A DNA stretch of 48,954 nucleotides from Acinetobacter halotolerans (GTDB taxonomy: Bacteria; Pseudomonadota; Gammaproteobacteria; Pseudomonadales; Moraxellaceae): contig NZ_SGIM01000018.1 in NCBI RefSeq assembly GCF_004208515.1, positions 1 to 48,954 on the forward strand. The letters run 5' to 3'. The notes below the pieces were generated by a model that made no database searches, was not told where the DNA came from, and saw only the letters and a list, made by a program, of their open reading frames with translations. Shown here piece after piece: positions 17,868 through 27,076 of this stretch. The first letter of the stretch is position 1; each line of letters opens with the position of its first letter. The position numbers were made by a program, and so were the translations under genes.

Positions 17868-18284
17868 TTAAGCTTTGGTTTTACTTTTGACTAAAGGTAA
17901 GCCTTGAGCTTTCCAGTTGCTAATGCCGCCGTCTAAGCGGTAGCTGTCAGCATGACCCACTTTTTGCAATGCAGTGCCAGCTACTTGTCCTAAGTTACAT
18001 ATAAAGACCAATGGACGGTCACTTGCTTTGAGTTCATCAAGGTGGCTTGTGATCTGGCTATATGAAATGTTACGGCTGCCACTAATGTGGCCTTCACGGA
18101 AATCTTTCGCATCACGTAAGTCGATCAAGATCGCATTTTTCGCCTTGACCAAAATACCGAGAGATTGTGGTGAAATTTTACGACCATTGCGTTGTCCTTC
18201 TAAAACAAAGAACAATACGATGAGTACCGCAAGCGTACCAAATAAGAAGGGGTGATTCCCCATAAACTCAAACCAACGTTCCAC
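17868..18284 (-). CDS. yibN: Membrane-anchored rhodanese-like protein (YibN type)
   Basis: This is a 138-residue protein with an N-terminal transmembrane helix (about residues 12-28, FLFGTLAVLIVLFFVLEG) and a cytoplasmic-side rhodanese domain (AILIDLRDAKDFREGHISGSRNI). The active-site Cys is in LVFICNLGQVAGTAL. It is the first gene of the yibN-grxC-secB operon, as in E. coli. The physiological substrate is unknown. Confidence 0.92.
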   Translation of the reverse strand: MERWFEFMGNHPFLFGTLAVLIVLFFVLEGQRNGRKISPQSLGILVKAKNAILIDLRDAKDFREGHISGSRNISYSQITSHLDELKASDRPLVFICNLGQVAGTALQKVGHADSYRLDGGISNWKAQGLPLVKSKTKA

Positions 18285-18378
18285 AAGTCACCTAAAGTTA
18301 AAATCAAAACTGCCACTGAGTATAACTTATCTGTATGGTGATCAAAAACTTTAGTTCAAGGGCTCATTTGAATTTATG

Positions 18379-19437
18379 CTAATTTTTTTGCTGTGCTTCT
18401 TGAATCTCATCCAACAGTCGTAAATAACTGTCTAAACGACGCGGTAAAATTTCCCCTGCAACAACTGCTTGTTTCAAAGCACAATTTTTCTCATGGGTAT
18501 GGGTGCAATTACGGAACTGGCAAAGTCCTAAATGTGCCTCAATCTCAGGAAAACCCGTACGTACTTTTTCTAAGCTTAAATGCCACAGCCCAAACTCACG
18601 AATTCCCGGTGAGTCGATCAATGCGCCGTTTGTTCCAAATTTAATCAAACGGGTGGATGTGGTGGTATGTTGTCCCAGCGCAGAGTTTTCAGAAATGATA
18701 TTGGTTTTTTGCGCAGCGTCAGGAACGATGGTATTAATCAGTGAGCTTTTGCCAACACCTGACTGCCCAACGAAAGCAACCGTTTCATTGTCTATGCGAG
18801 CTGAAAGCGCAGATAAATCACCATATGAGTGGCAGATAAGCGTTTCATAGCCCAAAGTCTCATATTCACTTAACAGGGTCAGAATCGGATCATTTTCTTT
18901 GAGTAAGTCGGATTTGTTTAACACCAATAAGGCGGGAATATTGGCATCGGCACAAGCCACGAGATAGCGATCAATCAGTGTTGGCGCAGGTTCTGGTAAT
19001 GGTGAAAATACAATCACAATCAGGCTGATATTGGCAGCAACGGGTTTTACTTTGTGATAACGATCTGGACGTGTCAATAATGACTGTCTTGGATAGATCG
19101 CCGTAATAATACCAAGCCCCGTATTGGGATCCGCTTGCCACTTTACACGATCACCTGTGACCAATAATTCGAGGTTGGTGCGAGTATGGCAGCGCCATAC
19201 ACTATCCAGTTCAATCGATTTCCAAAATGGTGCAGGCTCACCTGCGTTCACTTGTGGGGATTCTGGGTGCTGTTCAGGCACAGATAAAGCTTGTACTTCG
19301 AGTTGACGACCATAATGTTGAACAACCAGCCCATCAAGGTCTTGCGACGTATCAATGTCGTCTTGACGCGATTTGTGTTGTTTTTCAATACGACGTTGCT
19401 GCTGGTCAGTTAAACGACGCTTACGAATTAAAGCCAT
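18379..19437 (-). CDS. rsgA: Ribosome small subunit-dependent GTPase RsgA
   Basis: This is a 352-residue circularly permuted GTPase that acts in late 30S subunit maturation. An OB-fold region comes first, then the permuted motifs: G4 (LLVLNKSDL), G1 (GQSGVGKSSL, about residue 221), G2-like TTTST and G3 (IDSPGIREFGLW). The C-terminal zinc-binding part is CQFRNCTHTHEKNCAL. It is divergent from orn, as in E. coli. Confidence 0.97.
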   Translation of the reverse strand: MALIRKRRLTDQQQRRIEKQHKSRQDDIDTSQDLDGLVVQHYGRQLEVQALSVPEQHPESPQVNAGEPAPFWKSIELDSVWRCHTRTNLELLVTGDRVKWQADPNTGLGIITAIYPRQSLLTRPDRYHKVKPVAANISLIVIVFSPLPEPAPTLIDRYLVACADANIPALLVLNKSDLLKENDPILTLLSEYETLGYETLICHSYGDLSALSARIDNETVAFVGQSGVGKSSLINTIVPDAAQKTNIISENSALGQHTTTSTRLIKFGTNGALIDSPGIREFGLWHLSLEKVRTGFPEIEAHLGLCQFRNCTHTHEKNCALKQAVVAGEILPRRLDSYLRLLDEIQEAQQKN

Positions 19438-19561
19438 TCATATCCCAAAAATCCACATGTATAAGACCGCAAAAATAGCATGAAGTGATGAGAGAGTTAC
19501 AGTCAAGTTCGCATTAATTTGCTACTATTGATGTTTTTCACACCTATTAGAAATATTATCC

Positions 19562-20116
19562 ATGAGCAGCACCCCTGATACACGATTAATCTGGATTGAC
19601 CTCGAAATGACGGGTTTAGATACGGATAATGACCAGATTATTGAAATTGCAACAATTATTACAGATGATCATTTAAATATTTTGGCTGAAGGCCCTGTGT
19701 TAGCGATCCATCAATCAGATCGCTTGCTCAACGCAATGGATGAGTGGAATACTAAACAGCATGGTCAATCGGGGCTGATTGAACGTGTGCGTCGCAGTAA
19801 ACTGACTGCTGAGGATGCGGAACAGCAAACCTTAGAATTTTTAATGAAATGGGTCAATGCAAAGACTTCACCGATGTGCGGCAATTCTATTTGCCAAGAT
19901 CGCCGTTTCTTACACCGTTTAATGCCAGAGTTGGAACAATTTTTCCATTATCGTAATTTAGATGTATCTTCAGTGAAAGAACTGGCTAAACGCTGGAGAC
20001 CTGAAATTATGAGCGGTCTAAAGAAAAATGCCTCGCATTTAGCGATGGATGATATTCGTGATTCGATTGCAGAATTGAAATATTATCGTGAATACTTTTT
20101 TATTATGAATAAATAA
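19562..20116 (+). CDS. orn: Oligoribonuclease
   Basis: This is a 184-residue DEDDh exonuclease that degrades 2-5 nt RNAs, including pGpG from c-di-GMP turnover. The acidic residues are in [21 protein letters not shown] and [15 protein letters not shown]. It is divergent from rsgA. A link to the GGDEF-EAL protein at 37531 exists only at pathway level. Confidence 0.97.
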   Translation: MSSTPDTRLIWIDLEMTGLDTDNDQIIEIATIITDDHLNILAEGPVLAIHQSDRLLNAMDEWNTKQHGQSGLIERVRRSKLTAEDAEQQTLEFLMKWVNAKTSPMCGNSICQDRRFLHRLMPELEQFFHYRNLDVSSVKELAKRWRPEIMSGLKKNASHLAMDDIRDSIAELKYYREYFFIMNK

Positions 20117-20137
20117 GCTTTCTCGAAGAATTTAAAT

Positions 20138-20162
20138 AAAGGGGCGAAAGCCTCTTTTTTTA
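20138..20162 (+). terminator. Terminator of orn
   Basis: AAAGGGGC (20138-20145) pairs with GCCTCTTT (20150-20157, one G-T pair) around a GAAA tetraloop and is followed by a T run. Confidence 0.85.
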
Positions 20163-20246
20163 TCGAACGTAAAAAATATTTGGGAGCGATGCTAAAATCG
20201 CTTAAACTCACATTTTATTTTCGTTAACTATAAAAAGAGAGCAGAC

Positions 20247-20975
20247 ATGCAAAGCGATAATCCTATTTTAACCCGAGTTGAAACCTATAGCGATTTGGTC
20301 GAGCCGATGACGATCCAAGGGGCTATTCAGAAATCAGTCCTATTAACTGTGATCGCAGCAACGCTTGGTATCGGACTATTTTTATATTGTGCCTTTACTG
20401 CTAATTTTTCAATTGCTTATGCCGCAACCATCGTAGGGATTGTTGGCAGCCTTATTCTTGGATTGCTCACAACTTTTAAACCGAATACTGCACCTGTATT
20501 GGCGATTCCCTTTGCTTTATTTGAAGGCGCATTTTTAGGTGGTGTTTCTTTCATTTTCCAAGTGAAATTTCCAGGTGTACCGTTACAAGCATTACTGGCG
20601 ACATTTGTCACCACATTGGTGTTATTTGCCTTGTATAAGTTCCAAGTGATTCGTGCAACTGAGAAGTTTAAAGCAGTTGTGATTTCAGCTTCGATTGCGA
20701 TTGCTTTGGTTTTTGTGGTGCAGATCTTTTTAAGTTTGGCATTGGGTTCTAGCATTCCTTATCTATTTGAAAGTAATTGGTTAGGCATTGGTTTTGCGGC
20801 TTTTGTCGCGGTGATTGCATCGTTGAACCTGATCTTGGATTTTGATTTGATTGAACGTGCTACGGCGCAGGGCGCACCTAAAACATTTGAATGGGTGTGT
20901 GGTATCGCATTGTTAGCCACTTTGGTCTGGATGTATTACTCATTTATGCGTTTATTGAGCCTGATCCAAAAGTAA
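20247..20975 (+). CDS. Bax inhibitor-1/YccA family membrane protein
   Basis: This is a 242-residue multi-pass membrane protein with about seven hydrophobic helices. The core pattern (FALFEGAFLGGVSFIF and SLNLILDFDLIERATAQGAPKTFEW) matches the bacterial BI-1/YccA family, whose conserved Asp pair (DFD) is proposed to gate a calcium leak in BsYetJ. The local function is not known. It has its own terminator downstream. Confidence 0.9.
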   Translation: MQSDNPILTRVETYSDLVEPMTIQGAIQKSVLLTVIAATLGIGLFLYCAFTANFSIAYAATIVGIVGSLILGLLTTFKPNTAPVLAIPFALFEGAFLGGVSFIFQVKFPGVPLQALLATFVTTLVLFALYKFQVIRATEKFKAVVISASIAIALVFVVQIFLSLALGSSIPYLFESNWLGIGFAAFVAVIASLNLILDFDLIERATAQGAPKTFEWVCGIALLATLVWMYYSFMRLLSLIQK

Positions 20976-21004
20976 TGAGCCTGTATTAAGTCAGTAAAAA
21001 CAAC

Positions 21005-21031
21005 AAACGCCTTCAATTGAGGGCGTTTTTT
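21005..21031 (+). terminator. Terminator
   Basis: AAACGCC (21005-21011) and GGCGTTT (21022-21028) form a stem with further inner pairing around AATT, followed by a T run. Confidence 0.85.
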
Positions 21032-21120
21032 ATGCAAGATTGTAAAAAAGATGCATTATGCAATTTCGGAAAATGCTGAATATTGGCATTATGGGTGAAA
21101 ATTTTTCGAGTGAGAATAAG

Positions 21121-21924
21121 ATGTCACAAGGACTTTTAACTGGTAAGCGTTTTTTAATCGCAGGTGTTGCAAGTAAGTTGTCGATTGCTTATGGCATTGC
21201 GGCAGCTTTACACCGTGAAGGTGCAGAGCTGGCGTTTACTTATCCAAATGATAAGCTGAAAAAACGTGTTGATGATTTTGCCGCACAATTTGGTTCAGAC
21301 TTGGTTTTCCCTTGTGATGTTGCTGTTGACGCAGAAATTGACAACACCTTTATTGAGTTAGCAAAACATTGGGATGGTTTGGATGGTGTTGTGCATTCAA
21401 TTGGTTTCGCACCAGCACATACATTAGATGGTGATTTTACAGACGTGACAGACCGTGACGGTTTTAAAATCGCGCATGACATTAGTGCTTATAGCTTTGT
21501 TGCGATGGCTCGTGCAGCGAAGCCATTATTACAAGTGCGTCAAGGTTGCTTATTGACCTTAACTTACCAAGGTTCTGAGCGTGTGATGCCGAATTACAAC
21601 GTGATGGGTATGGCGAAAGCATCTTTAGAAGCAGGTGTTCGTTATTTAGCTTCTAGCTTGGGTGCAGATGGTATCCGTGTGAATGCGATTTCAGCAGGTC
21701 CAATCCGTACTTTGGCAGCATCGGGGATTAAATCTTTCCGTAAAATGTTAGATGCCAATGAAAAGATTGCACCACTAAAACGTAATGTGACCATTGAAGA
21801 AGTGGGCAATGCAGCATTGTTCCTTTGTTCCCCGTGGGCTTCAGGTATTACGGGTGAAATCCTTTATGTTGATGGTGGTTTCAATACTGTCGGTATGAGC
21901 CAAAGCATGATGGATGATGAATAA
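21121..21924 (+). CDS. fabI: Enoyl-ACP reductase (NADH), FabI
   Basis: This is a 267-residue FabI of the short-chain dehydrogenase fold, the last step in each cycle of fatty acid elongation. The start at 21121 ([21 protein letters not shown]) matches the family N-terminus; the frame stays open to 21058 but the upstream part looks non-coding. The catalytic pattern [19 protein letters not shown] contains the Tyr-x6-Lys pair. FabI is the triclosan target; no typical resistance change can be judged by eye. Confidence 0.96.
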   Translation: MSQGLLTGKRFLIAGVASKLSIAYGIAAALHREGAELAFTYPNDKLKKRVDDFAAQFGSDLVFPCDVAVDAEIDNTFIELAKHWDGLDGVVHSIGFAPAHTLDGDFTDVTDRDGFKIAHDISAYSFVAMARAAKPLLQVRQGCLLTLTYQGSERVMPNYNVMGMAKASLEAGVRYLASSLGADGIRVNAISAGPIRTLAASGIKSFRKMLDANEKIAPLKRNVTIEEVGNAALFLCSPWASGITGEILYVDGGFNTVGMSQSMMDDE

Positions 21925-21945
21925 TTAGATTGATCTAAATTATTT

Positions 21946-21978
21946 AACAAAGCCGCTTCGATAGCGGCTTTGTTTTAG
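21946..21978 (+). terminator. Terminator of fabI
   Basis: AACAAAGCCGC (21946-21956) pairs perfectly with GCGGCTTTGTT (21964-21974) around a seven-base loop; TTTT follows. Confidence 0.9.
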
Positions 21979-22035
21979 TAGGAGAGTGGTGTCTAGGAAC
22001 TGTAATGACTAAGCTAATAGGTGGGTAATTTTTAA

Positions 22036-22677
22036 TCAGCAATTGTATAGTACTTCCCATGTTGTTACGCGGTCACGCACTTTCAGCAGTGCATTTTCTA
22101 CAGATGCAGTGATTTCTTTCTGATTTTTCTCTGCCTCTTTCCAGTATTCTAAAAAACTCCCTTGTTCAAACGGATCTTTATACTGGTAACCAATTGATTC
22201 TTGGTGTGCAATATTTTCTATTGATAATATTGCTTGGTAAATATCATCAGGATAAAATGGTCGCTTTTTCTCCCTTATAATATAAAGGTTTCTTCTGGAA
22301 TTAAAAAATCGCTCTAAACGTTCTTGTTTTATTTCATCTTTTGTCATATTTGGATCGTGGAAATCAAATACTGGCCGCAAGCTTGTGCTCGCATCTCTTA
22401 GCTCTACTAATACTGCCGTAAGTTCACTTAAAACCTCATATTCCTTTTCATAGCGAAATCCATACGTCGTTAATTTAGCAGAAAGTTCTGCTTTGACTGA
22501 TTCGAGTTGGCTTGCATATTCATGCCTCACTATTTCAATTTTGCTTGTTATCTCTGTAATATCTTCTTTAGTTGCAAGATTTTCCCCCTTTTTTGCTAAA
22601 TACTTTGGAAAAAAACTTCCAAGAATTAAGCCGATTAAAAAAGTTATAACTTGCCAAGTTACGATTTCTAAGCTCAC
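22036..22677 (-). CDS. Membrane-anchored coiled-coil protein of unknown function
   Basis: I do not recognise a named family. The 213-residue product starts with one transmembrane helix (residues about 6-24, VTWQVITFLIGLILGSFF), a short basic stretch, then KGENLATKEDITEITSKIE, an alpha-helical arrangement I have seen in many single-TM hypothetical proteins of accessory regions. The remainder is charged and helical (coiled coil about 40-80). The gene is AT-rich, stands alone between fabI and the divergent lipoprotein gene, and may have been acquired. No catalytic motif is visible. Confidence 0.7.
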   Translation of the reverse strand: MSLEIVTWQVITFLIGLILGSFFPKYLAKKGENLATKEDITEITSKIEIVRHEYASQLESVKAELSAKLTTYGFRYEKEYEVLSELTAVLVELRDASTSLRPVFDFHDPNMTKDEIKQERLERFFNSRRNLYIIREKKRPFYPDDIYQAILSIENIAHQESIGYQYKDPFEQGSFLEYWKEAEKNQKEITASVENALLKVRDRVTTWEVLYNC

Positions 22678-23030
22678 AATGCTCTCCTTGGCTTATAAAT
22701 GTAGGTGTATAGAGTATTTTCTATATTACTAAACGAATAATATTCTAATTAAGTTTACTATTTTGTTTAGAACTATTTTTTATCAGCATATAAAACAGCT
22801 ATATTTACGTCAAGGCACAAACGATGCCAAATACCATTTAATAAAAACTTTGATGTGATAATCAATTCAATAATTAAAGTTATATTGAAAATGTACTGAG
22901 AAATATAATAATCATTTGTCATCCCATACTTTATATGATAATTAATGCTGGTTTTTTGTTTAATCGAAAATTTTAAATAAAGTGTCGATAAACATATTAT
23001 TTTTAACACTTCGGGTAAGGTCGTCATAAC
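22678..23030. other. AT-rich divergent intergenic region
   Basis: This 353-base, very AT-rich spacer lies between the divergent genes at 22036-22677 and 23031. An 84-codon minus-strand frame at 22773-23027 has no ribosome binding site or protein-like pattern and I do not count it. No further structure was recognised; promoters for both genes are expected here. Confidence 0.5.
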
Positions 23031-23456
23031 GTGAAGAAAATTGTAATTGTATTGGGCTTAGCGATGCTACTTTCGCTACAAGGTTGTGCAGCGGTTATGG
23101 CAAGTAACCAACCTCATAAAAAGAACTTGACCGTTTTAGAGGTCGGAAAACATCGTAATCACGTGATTTCTGAACTTGGTGCTCCTGTAGTATCAGAAAC
23201 ACTCAATGGTGAACGAAAAGAAATTTATACCTTCCAGCAGGGCTATTCAAAAGCAGCAAGAATCAGCCGTACAATGTGGCATACCACTGCTGATATCGCC
23301 ACGATTGGTCTATGGGAAATTATTGGTTCACCAACTGAGATCTACTTTAATGGTCAAAAACTCTCATATGAGGTTGTATTTGATACACAAGATAAAGTGA
23401 AATCCTCTCAGTTGATTGATACCAATGTAAATGATCAAGCAGAATTAAAACAATAG
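23031..23456 (+). CDS. Small lipoprotein, possibly BamE/SmpA-like
   Basis: This is a 141-residue predicted lipoprotein with the lipobox LQGC (Cys19). The mature part has a pattern of the type V(L)EVGKHRNHVISELGAP followed by an ERKEIYTF strand, similar to the BamE/SmpA-OmlA fold, but I cannot assign it to that family firmly. The start is GTG at 23031 with AAGG ten bases upstream. Its stop codon lies within a hairpin shared with the convergent efflux gene. Confidence 0.8.
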   Translation: MKKIVIVLGLAMLLSLQGCAAVMASNQPHKKNLTVLEVGKHRNHVISELGAPVVSETLNGERKEIYTFQQGYSKAARISRTMWHTTADIATIGLWEIIGSPTEIYFNGQKLSYEVVFDTQDKVKSSQLIDTNVNDQAELKQ

Positions 23457-23475
23457 CCCAGATAGACTATTGTTT
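23448..23475. terminator. Bidirectional terminator overlapping both stop codons
   Basis: AAACAATAG (23448-23456) pairs with CTATTGTTT (23467-23475) across a ten-base loop. The arms contain the stop codons of the convergent genes on either side. T tracts are short. Confidence 0.55.
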
Positions 23476-24843
23476 GATCGGGCTTCCACCCAAAGCCTGC
23501 ATCAAAGTGACATAAGCATTGTATTGATTTTGCTTGGTTTCAACCAAACTGAGTCGTGCGTTACGGGTGGTTGCTTGAGCATCGAGTAAGTTTTTCAAGG
23601 CAATTGCACCATTGCGATATCGTACTTCCGTTAAATGTTCAGTTTTTTCTGCAAGTTCTACATTTCGTTGTTGAAGTTGAACTTGTTGATTTAACTGCAT
23701 TCGATTGGATAAAGCATTTTCGACATCGGCAAAGGCTTGATACAGACCTTGACGATATTGGGTAATGGCTTTTTCATATTCAAGATCACTAATCGCAATA
23801 TCTTTCTTCATATCATTATATTGAAGGAAGGGTAGGCTTAAACTTGCACCCAAAGTTAACGCTGGATTTTGTAGCAGTTGGGTCAATGAAGTACTTGAGG
23901 CACCTAAGTTACCCGTCAAATTAATCGATGGATAATAACTCGCTTTGGTTGCATCTTTATTGGCAAGGGTTTTTCGTAAACGTAATTCCGAAGCTTGCAG
24001 ATCTGGACGACGAGATAAAATCTCCGCAGGTAAACCAACCTCGATATTAGGCAAAGCACTCCTTGGTAGCTGAGCTGGCTCTTGAATATTCAGCTGTTGT
24101 ACAGGCTGATGCAGCAGTACCGCAATCGCTGTACGTGCTTCTACACGTTGTTGTTCAATTTGGCTTAGACTGGCTTTTTGGCTTTGTACCGATTGTTCCG
24201 CTTGGGTTAAATCCAGACCTGATACCGCACCTGCTTTATATTGCGATTGCACCAAAGCGTAGATTTTCTGCGTGGAAGCTAAGTTTTGTTGAACCGTTCG
24301 GTAGCGTTCATTCAGATAGCCAAGTTGCCAGTATAACTTTGCTGTTGTACCAACAAGACTTTGTGCCGTAGCCTGTAAGTCTTGTTCACTGGCTTGCGCT
24401 TCCCAACGACTGGCTTCAGTTTGATTTGCCAATTTTCCAAATAAATCTAACTCATAGCTCACACCCAAACTGGTTGATAGGCCGCGATCACTGCCATCAC
24501 CTGTGCGTAGGTCATAGTTATGACCTGTAGATACACTGGAACTGGTACGCAGTCCTTGTCTGTTTTCTGCCAATCCAGCTTGTAAACGGGCTTGCTTTAA
24601 GGTGATACCCGCAACGATAAGATCACTGTTTTTAGCCAAAACCTGATCAACCAGTTGGTTGAGCTGGGCATCATTGAACAGTGTCCACCATTGATCGGTT
24701 AGATTCACATTTTGATTTTTTTGTGCATCGTATTGGAATTGTTGTGGTACTTGTACAGTGGGTGCGTTATAAGGGGTTTTGACGATAGCGGTACAACCTA
24801 CAAGTGTTGTACTTAAGCATAAAGCAAGGCTAAGCTTCTTCAT
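23467..24843 (-). CDS. Outer-membrane efflux lipoprotein (TolC/NodT/OprM type)
   Basis: This is a 458-residue outer membrane factor of the NodT lipoprotein class, which forms the trimeric exit channel of tripartite pumps. The start at 24843 gives the lipobox LVGC (Cys17) and has AAGGAT upstream; the frame is open to 24894. The repeated helical hairpin structure is seen in two RRPDLQASELRLR/NRQGLRTS-like halves, and the C-terminal segment (RYRNGAIALKNLLDAQATTRNARLSLVETKQNQYNAY) is diagnostic. Because macAB lies upstream on the same strand, it is most likely their partner, as OpmQ is for PvdRT. The 240-base spacer from macB contains inverted repeats. Confidence 0.93.
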   Translation of the reverse strand: MKKLSLALCLSTTLVGCTAIVKTPYNAPTVQVPQQFQYDAQKNQNVNLTDQWWTLFNDAQLNQLVDQVLAKNSDLIVAGITLKQARLQAGLAENRQGLRTSSSVSTGHNYDLRTGDGSDRGLSTSLGVSYELDLFGKLANQTEASRWEAQASEQDLQATAQSLVGTTAKLYWQLGYLNERYRTVQQNLASTQKIYALVQSQYKAGAVSGLDLTQAEQSVQSQKASLSQIEQQRVEARTAIAVLLHQPVQQLNIQEPAQLPRSALPNIEVGLPAEILSRRPDLQASELRLRKTLANKDATKASYYPSINLTGNLGASSTSLTQLLQNPALTLGASLSLPFLQYNDMKKDIAISDLEYEKAITQYRQGLYQAFADVENALSNRMQLNQQVQLQQRNVELAEKTEHLTEVRYRNGAIALKNLLDAQATTRNARLSLVETKQNQYNAYVTLMQALGGSPIKQ

Positions 24844-24918
24844 TTTTGTATCCTTAATAAGGCTGTAACGGTGTCTTACCGAGTTCTCATCCAACTTTAG
24901 GATAAGCTTTCAGCTAGA

Positions 24919-24944
24919 CTTACTTTGGTTTCGCCCAAAGTAAG
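24919..24944. repeat. Perfect 10-bp inverted repeat in the macB-outer membrane factor spacer
   Basis: CTTACTTTGG (24919-24928) and CCAAAGTAAG (24935-24944) form a perfect stem with a six-base loop. No T run follows on the transcribed minus strand, so it is not a standard terminator. Confidence 0.75.
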
Positions 24945-24954
24945 CAAAGGCATA

Positions 24955-25043
24955 GTCATCCGCAAAACCTGTCATATTCTTTCAATTATCTTAATCTATC
25001 GCAGAAACAATATTCTGTTGATACCACGCAGGTTGCGGATGAC
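24955..25043. repeat. Imperfect 15-17-bp inverted repeat enclosing 57 bases
   Basis: GTCATCCGCAAAACCTG (24955-24971) is complementary, apart from a two-base bulge, to CAGGTTGCGGATGAC (25029-25043). A small inner hairpin CAGAA/TTCTG lies between. It may be an intercistronic RNA structure or a remnant of a small mobile palindromic unit. Confidence 0.65.
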
Positions 25044-25083
25044 GTTCACGTGTATCATATTTCTGGGATAGATTTTTTCGCTA

Positions 25084-27075
25084 TTATTCTCTCGCTAAAG
25101 CAGCAACAGGATCGAGTTGAGCGGCATTTCGTGCTGGTAAGAAGCCGAAAACAATACCAATGAGACTTGAACAGACAAAGGCTGCGACGATTGACGTGGT
25201 TGAGTAACTCATTTCAATAATGCCTTTGGCGAAATGCCCAATGATTTGTCCAATGCCCAAAGAGAGCAGTACCCCGAGTACGCCACCCAACAAGCAGACC
25301 AGAATCGCTTCGATCAGAAATTGTTGCAAAATATCACTTTGTCGAGCACCAACAGCCATACGCACCCCGATTTCTTGAGTACGTTCAGTCACAGAAACCA
25401 GCATGATATTCATAACGCCGATACCACCCACCACCAATGAAATAACGGCAATGGCTGAAATCAACAAAGTCATGGTTGCTGTGGTTTGCTGGATGGTTTC
25501 ACGGATACTGTCTGAGTTCTGAGTAAATACATCCTGTGCGCCATGACGCTGTTCAAGCAGTGTCAGGATGGCATTTTCAGCTGCACTACTTGGGTATTCA
25601 TCTTTAATTCGGACGATGATGCTGCGAACGTTGGATTGACCTAACATGCGACTCATGACCGTCGAGTATGGCAGATAGACATTGAGGCTGTCTGAATTGC
25701 CCATGAAACCTTGCTGAGCATCAATCACACCAATAATTCGACTCGGCACACTGCCCAGAAGAATCACTTGACCGACAGGATTGGTCCCATCCGCAAAAAA
25801 GGTTTTCTCAGTATTGGTATCAATCACCACATCCTGCGCACGTTGGGTGACACCACCTTTGTCAAAAGGCTGACCTGATTTAAAGGTCATGCCTCGAACA
25901 TAGAAAAAGTCTTCACTGACACCATTGACCGTTGCTGATGCTTCGGTGTCTTTAAAACGTAGTGTCACACTGGTGTTGGCAGATGGACTGACACCGTCGA
26001 CATAAGGCTGTTCCGCCAGTGCATCTGCATCGGCAGGGACGAGGGTTTTGACTTGTGACGCTCTGGAGGTATCACCAAAACCCCGTCCTTGATAAACGGT
26101 GATGGTATTGGTGCCGAGACTGCTAATATTTTCTAGAATTTGCTTTTGTGAACCATTCCCCAACGCAACAACGGACACGACAGATGCAATCCCGATAATA
26201 ATCCCAAGCATGGTCAAAAACGTACGCATACGATGTGCATTCATGGCCAAAAGTGCCATACGGAATGCTTCACCTAGACGATCAAAGAAAGACCGCCAAG
26301 CGGAAGTTTTCTTTTGCGGGGCACGTTGTAAGGGGTGATGCTCTAAATCAGGATCGGTGTTTTCAGGCGTATTGGCACGATCTGAAATAATATTGCCGTC
26401 ACTAATCTCAATAATTCGTGTCGCATTTTTAGCAACATTTAGATCATGGGTGACCAGAATAATGGTATGACCTTTGGCATTCAGTTCACGCAAAATACGC
26501 ATCACCTCAACGCCACTGTTCTTATCCAATGCACCTGTAGGTTCATCGGCCAGGATAACATCGCCGCCATTCATCAAGGCACGAGCAATTGAAACACGTT
26601 GTTGTTGCCCGCCTGAAAGCTGACTTGGTCGATGATCTAGACGCTCTTCAAGCCCAAGCTCGGATAATAATTCAGCAGAACGTTGTTGGCGTACATGACT
26701 CTCTACACCTGCGTAAATGGCTGGAACTTCTACATTTCCTGAAGCGCTAAGATCACCTAGCAAATGATAGCGTTGGAAAATAAAACCAAAATATTCTCGA
26801 CGTAATTGTGCCAGTTCATCGGGTTCGAGCTGACGTGTTTCTCGTCCACTCACCAGATAACTTCCAGCGCTCGGCTTATCCAAACATCCTAAAATGTTCA
26901 TTAGGGTTGATTTTCCTGAACCTGACTGACCGACGATCGCGACCAACTCACCTGCATAAATCTTTAAATTAATGCCTTTGAGGATCTGTACTGTTCCTTC
27001 GCCCGCAGGAAATTCCCGCGTGAGGTCAGTGACCTCGAGGAGGGGCTGAGCTGAATGTATTTGATCTTGAGTCAT
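25084..27075 (-). CDS. macB: MacB-type ABC transporter, ATPase/permease fusion
   Basis: This is a 663-residue MacB-family protein. The N-terminal ATPase has Walker [10 protein letters not shown] (residues 49-57), the signature LSGGQQQR and Walker [13 protein letters not shown]. After a linker there are four transmembrane helices with a large periplasmic domain between TM1 (about 290) and TM2, and the C-terminal FtsX-like segment. It powers export of substrate from the periplasm through MacA and an outer membrane factor. E. coli MacB exports macrolides and enterotoxin; the homologue PvdT exports pyoverdine. It follows macA by 1 base. Confidence 0.95.
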   Translation of the reverse strand: MTQDQIHSAQPLLEVTDLTREFPAGEGTVQILKGINLKIYAGELVAIVGQSGSGKSTLMNILGCLDKPSAGSYLVSGRETRQLEPDELAQLRREYFGFIFQRYHLLGDLSASGNVEVPAIYAGVESHVRQQRSAELLSELGLEERLDHRPSQLSGGQQQRVSIARALMNGGDVILADEPTGALDKNSGVEVMRILRELNAKGHTIILVTHDLNVAKNATRIIEISDGNIISDRANTPENTDPDLEHHPLQRAPQKKTSAWRSFFDRLGEAFRMALLAMNAHRMRTFLTMLGIIIGIASVVSVVALGNGSQKQILENISSLGTNTITVYQGRGFGDTSRASQVKTLVPADADALAEQPYVDGVSPSANTSVTLRFKDTEASATVNGVSEDFFYVRGMTFKSGQPFDKGGVTQRAQDVVIDTNTEKTFFADGTNPVGQVILLGSVPSRIIGVIDAQQGFMGNSDSLNVYLPYSTVMSRMLGQSNVRSIIVRIKDEYPSSAAENAILTLLEQRHGAQDVFTQNSDSIRETIQQTTATMTLLISAIAVISLVVGGIGVMNIMLVSVTERTQEIGVRMAVGARQSDILQQFLIEAILVCLLGGVLGVLLSLGIGQIIGHFAKGIIEMSYSTTSIVAAFVCSSLIGIVFGFLPARNAAQLDPVAALARE

Positions 27076-27076
27076 A

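Noticed and set aside
22773..23027. 84-codon minus-strand frame in the spacer upstream of the 23031 lipoprotein
   Set aside because: The product is Ile/Leu/Lys/Tyr-rich as expected from AT-rich DNA, no ribosome binding site precedes it, and it fills a divergent promoter region.
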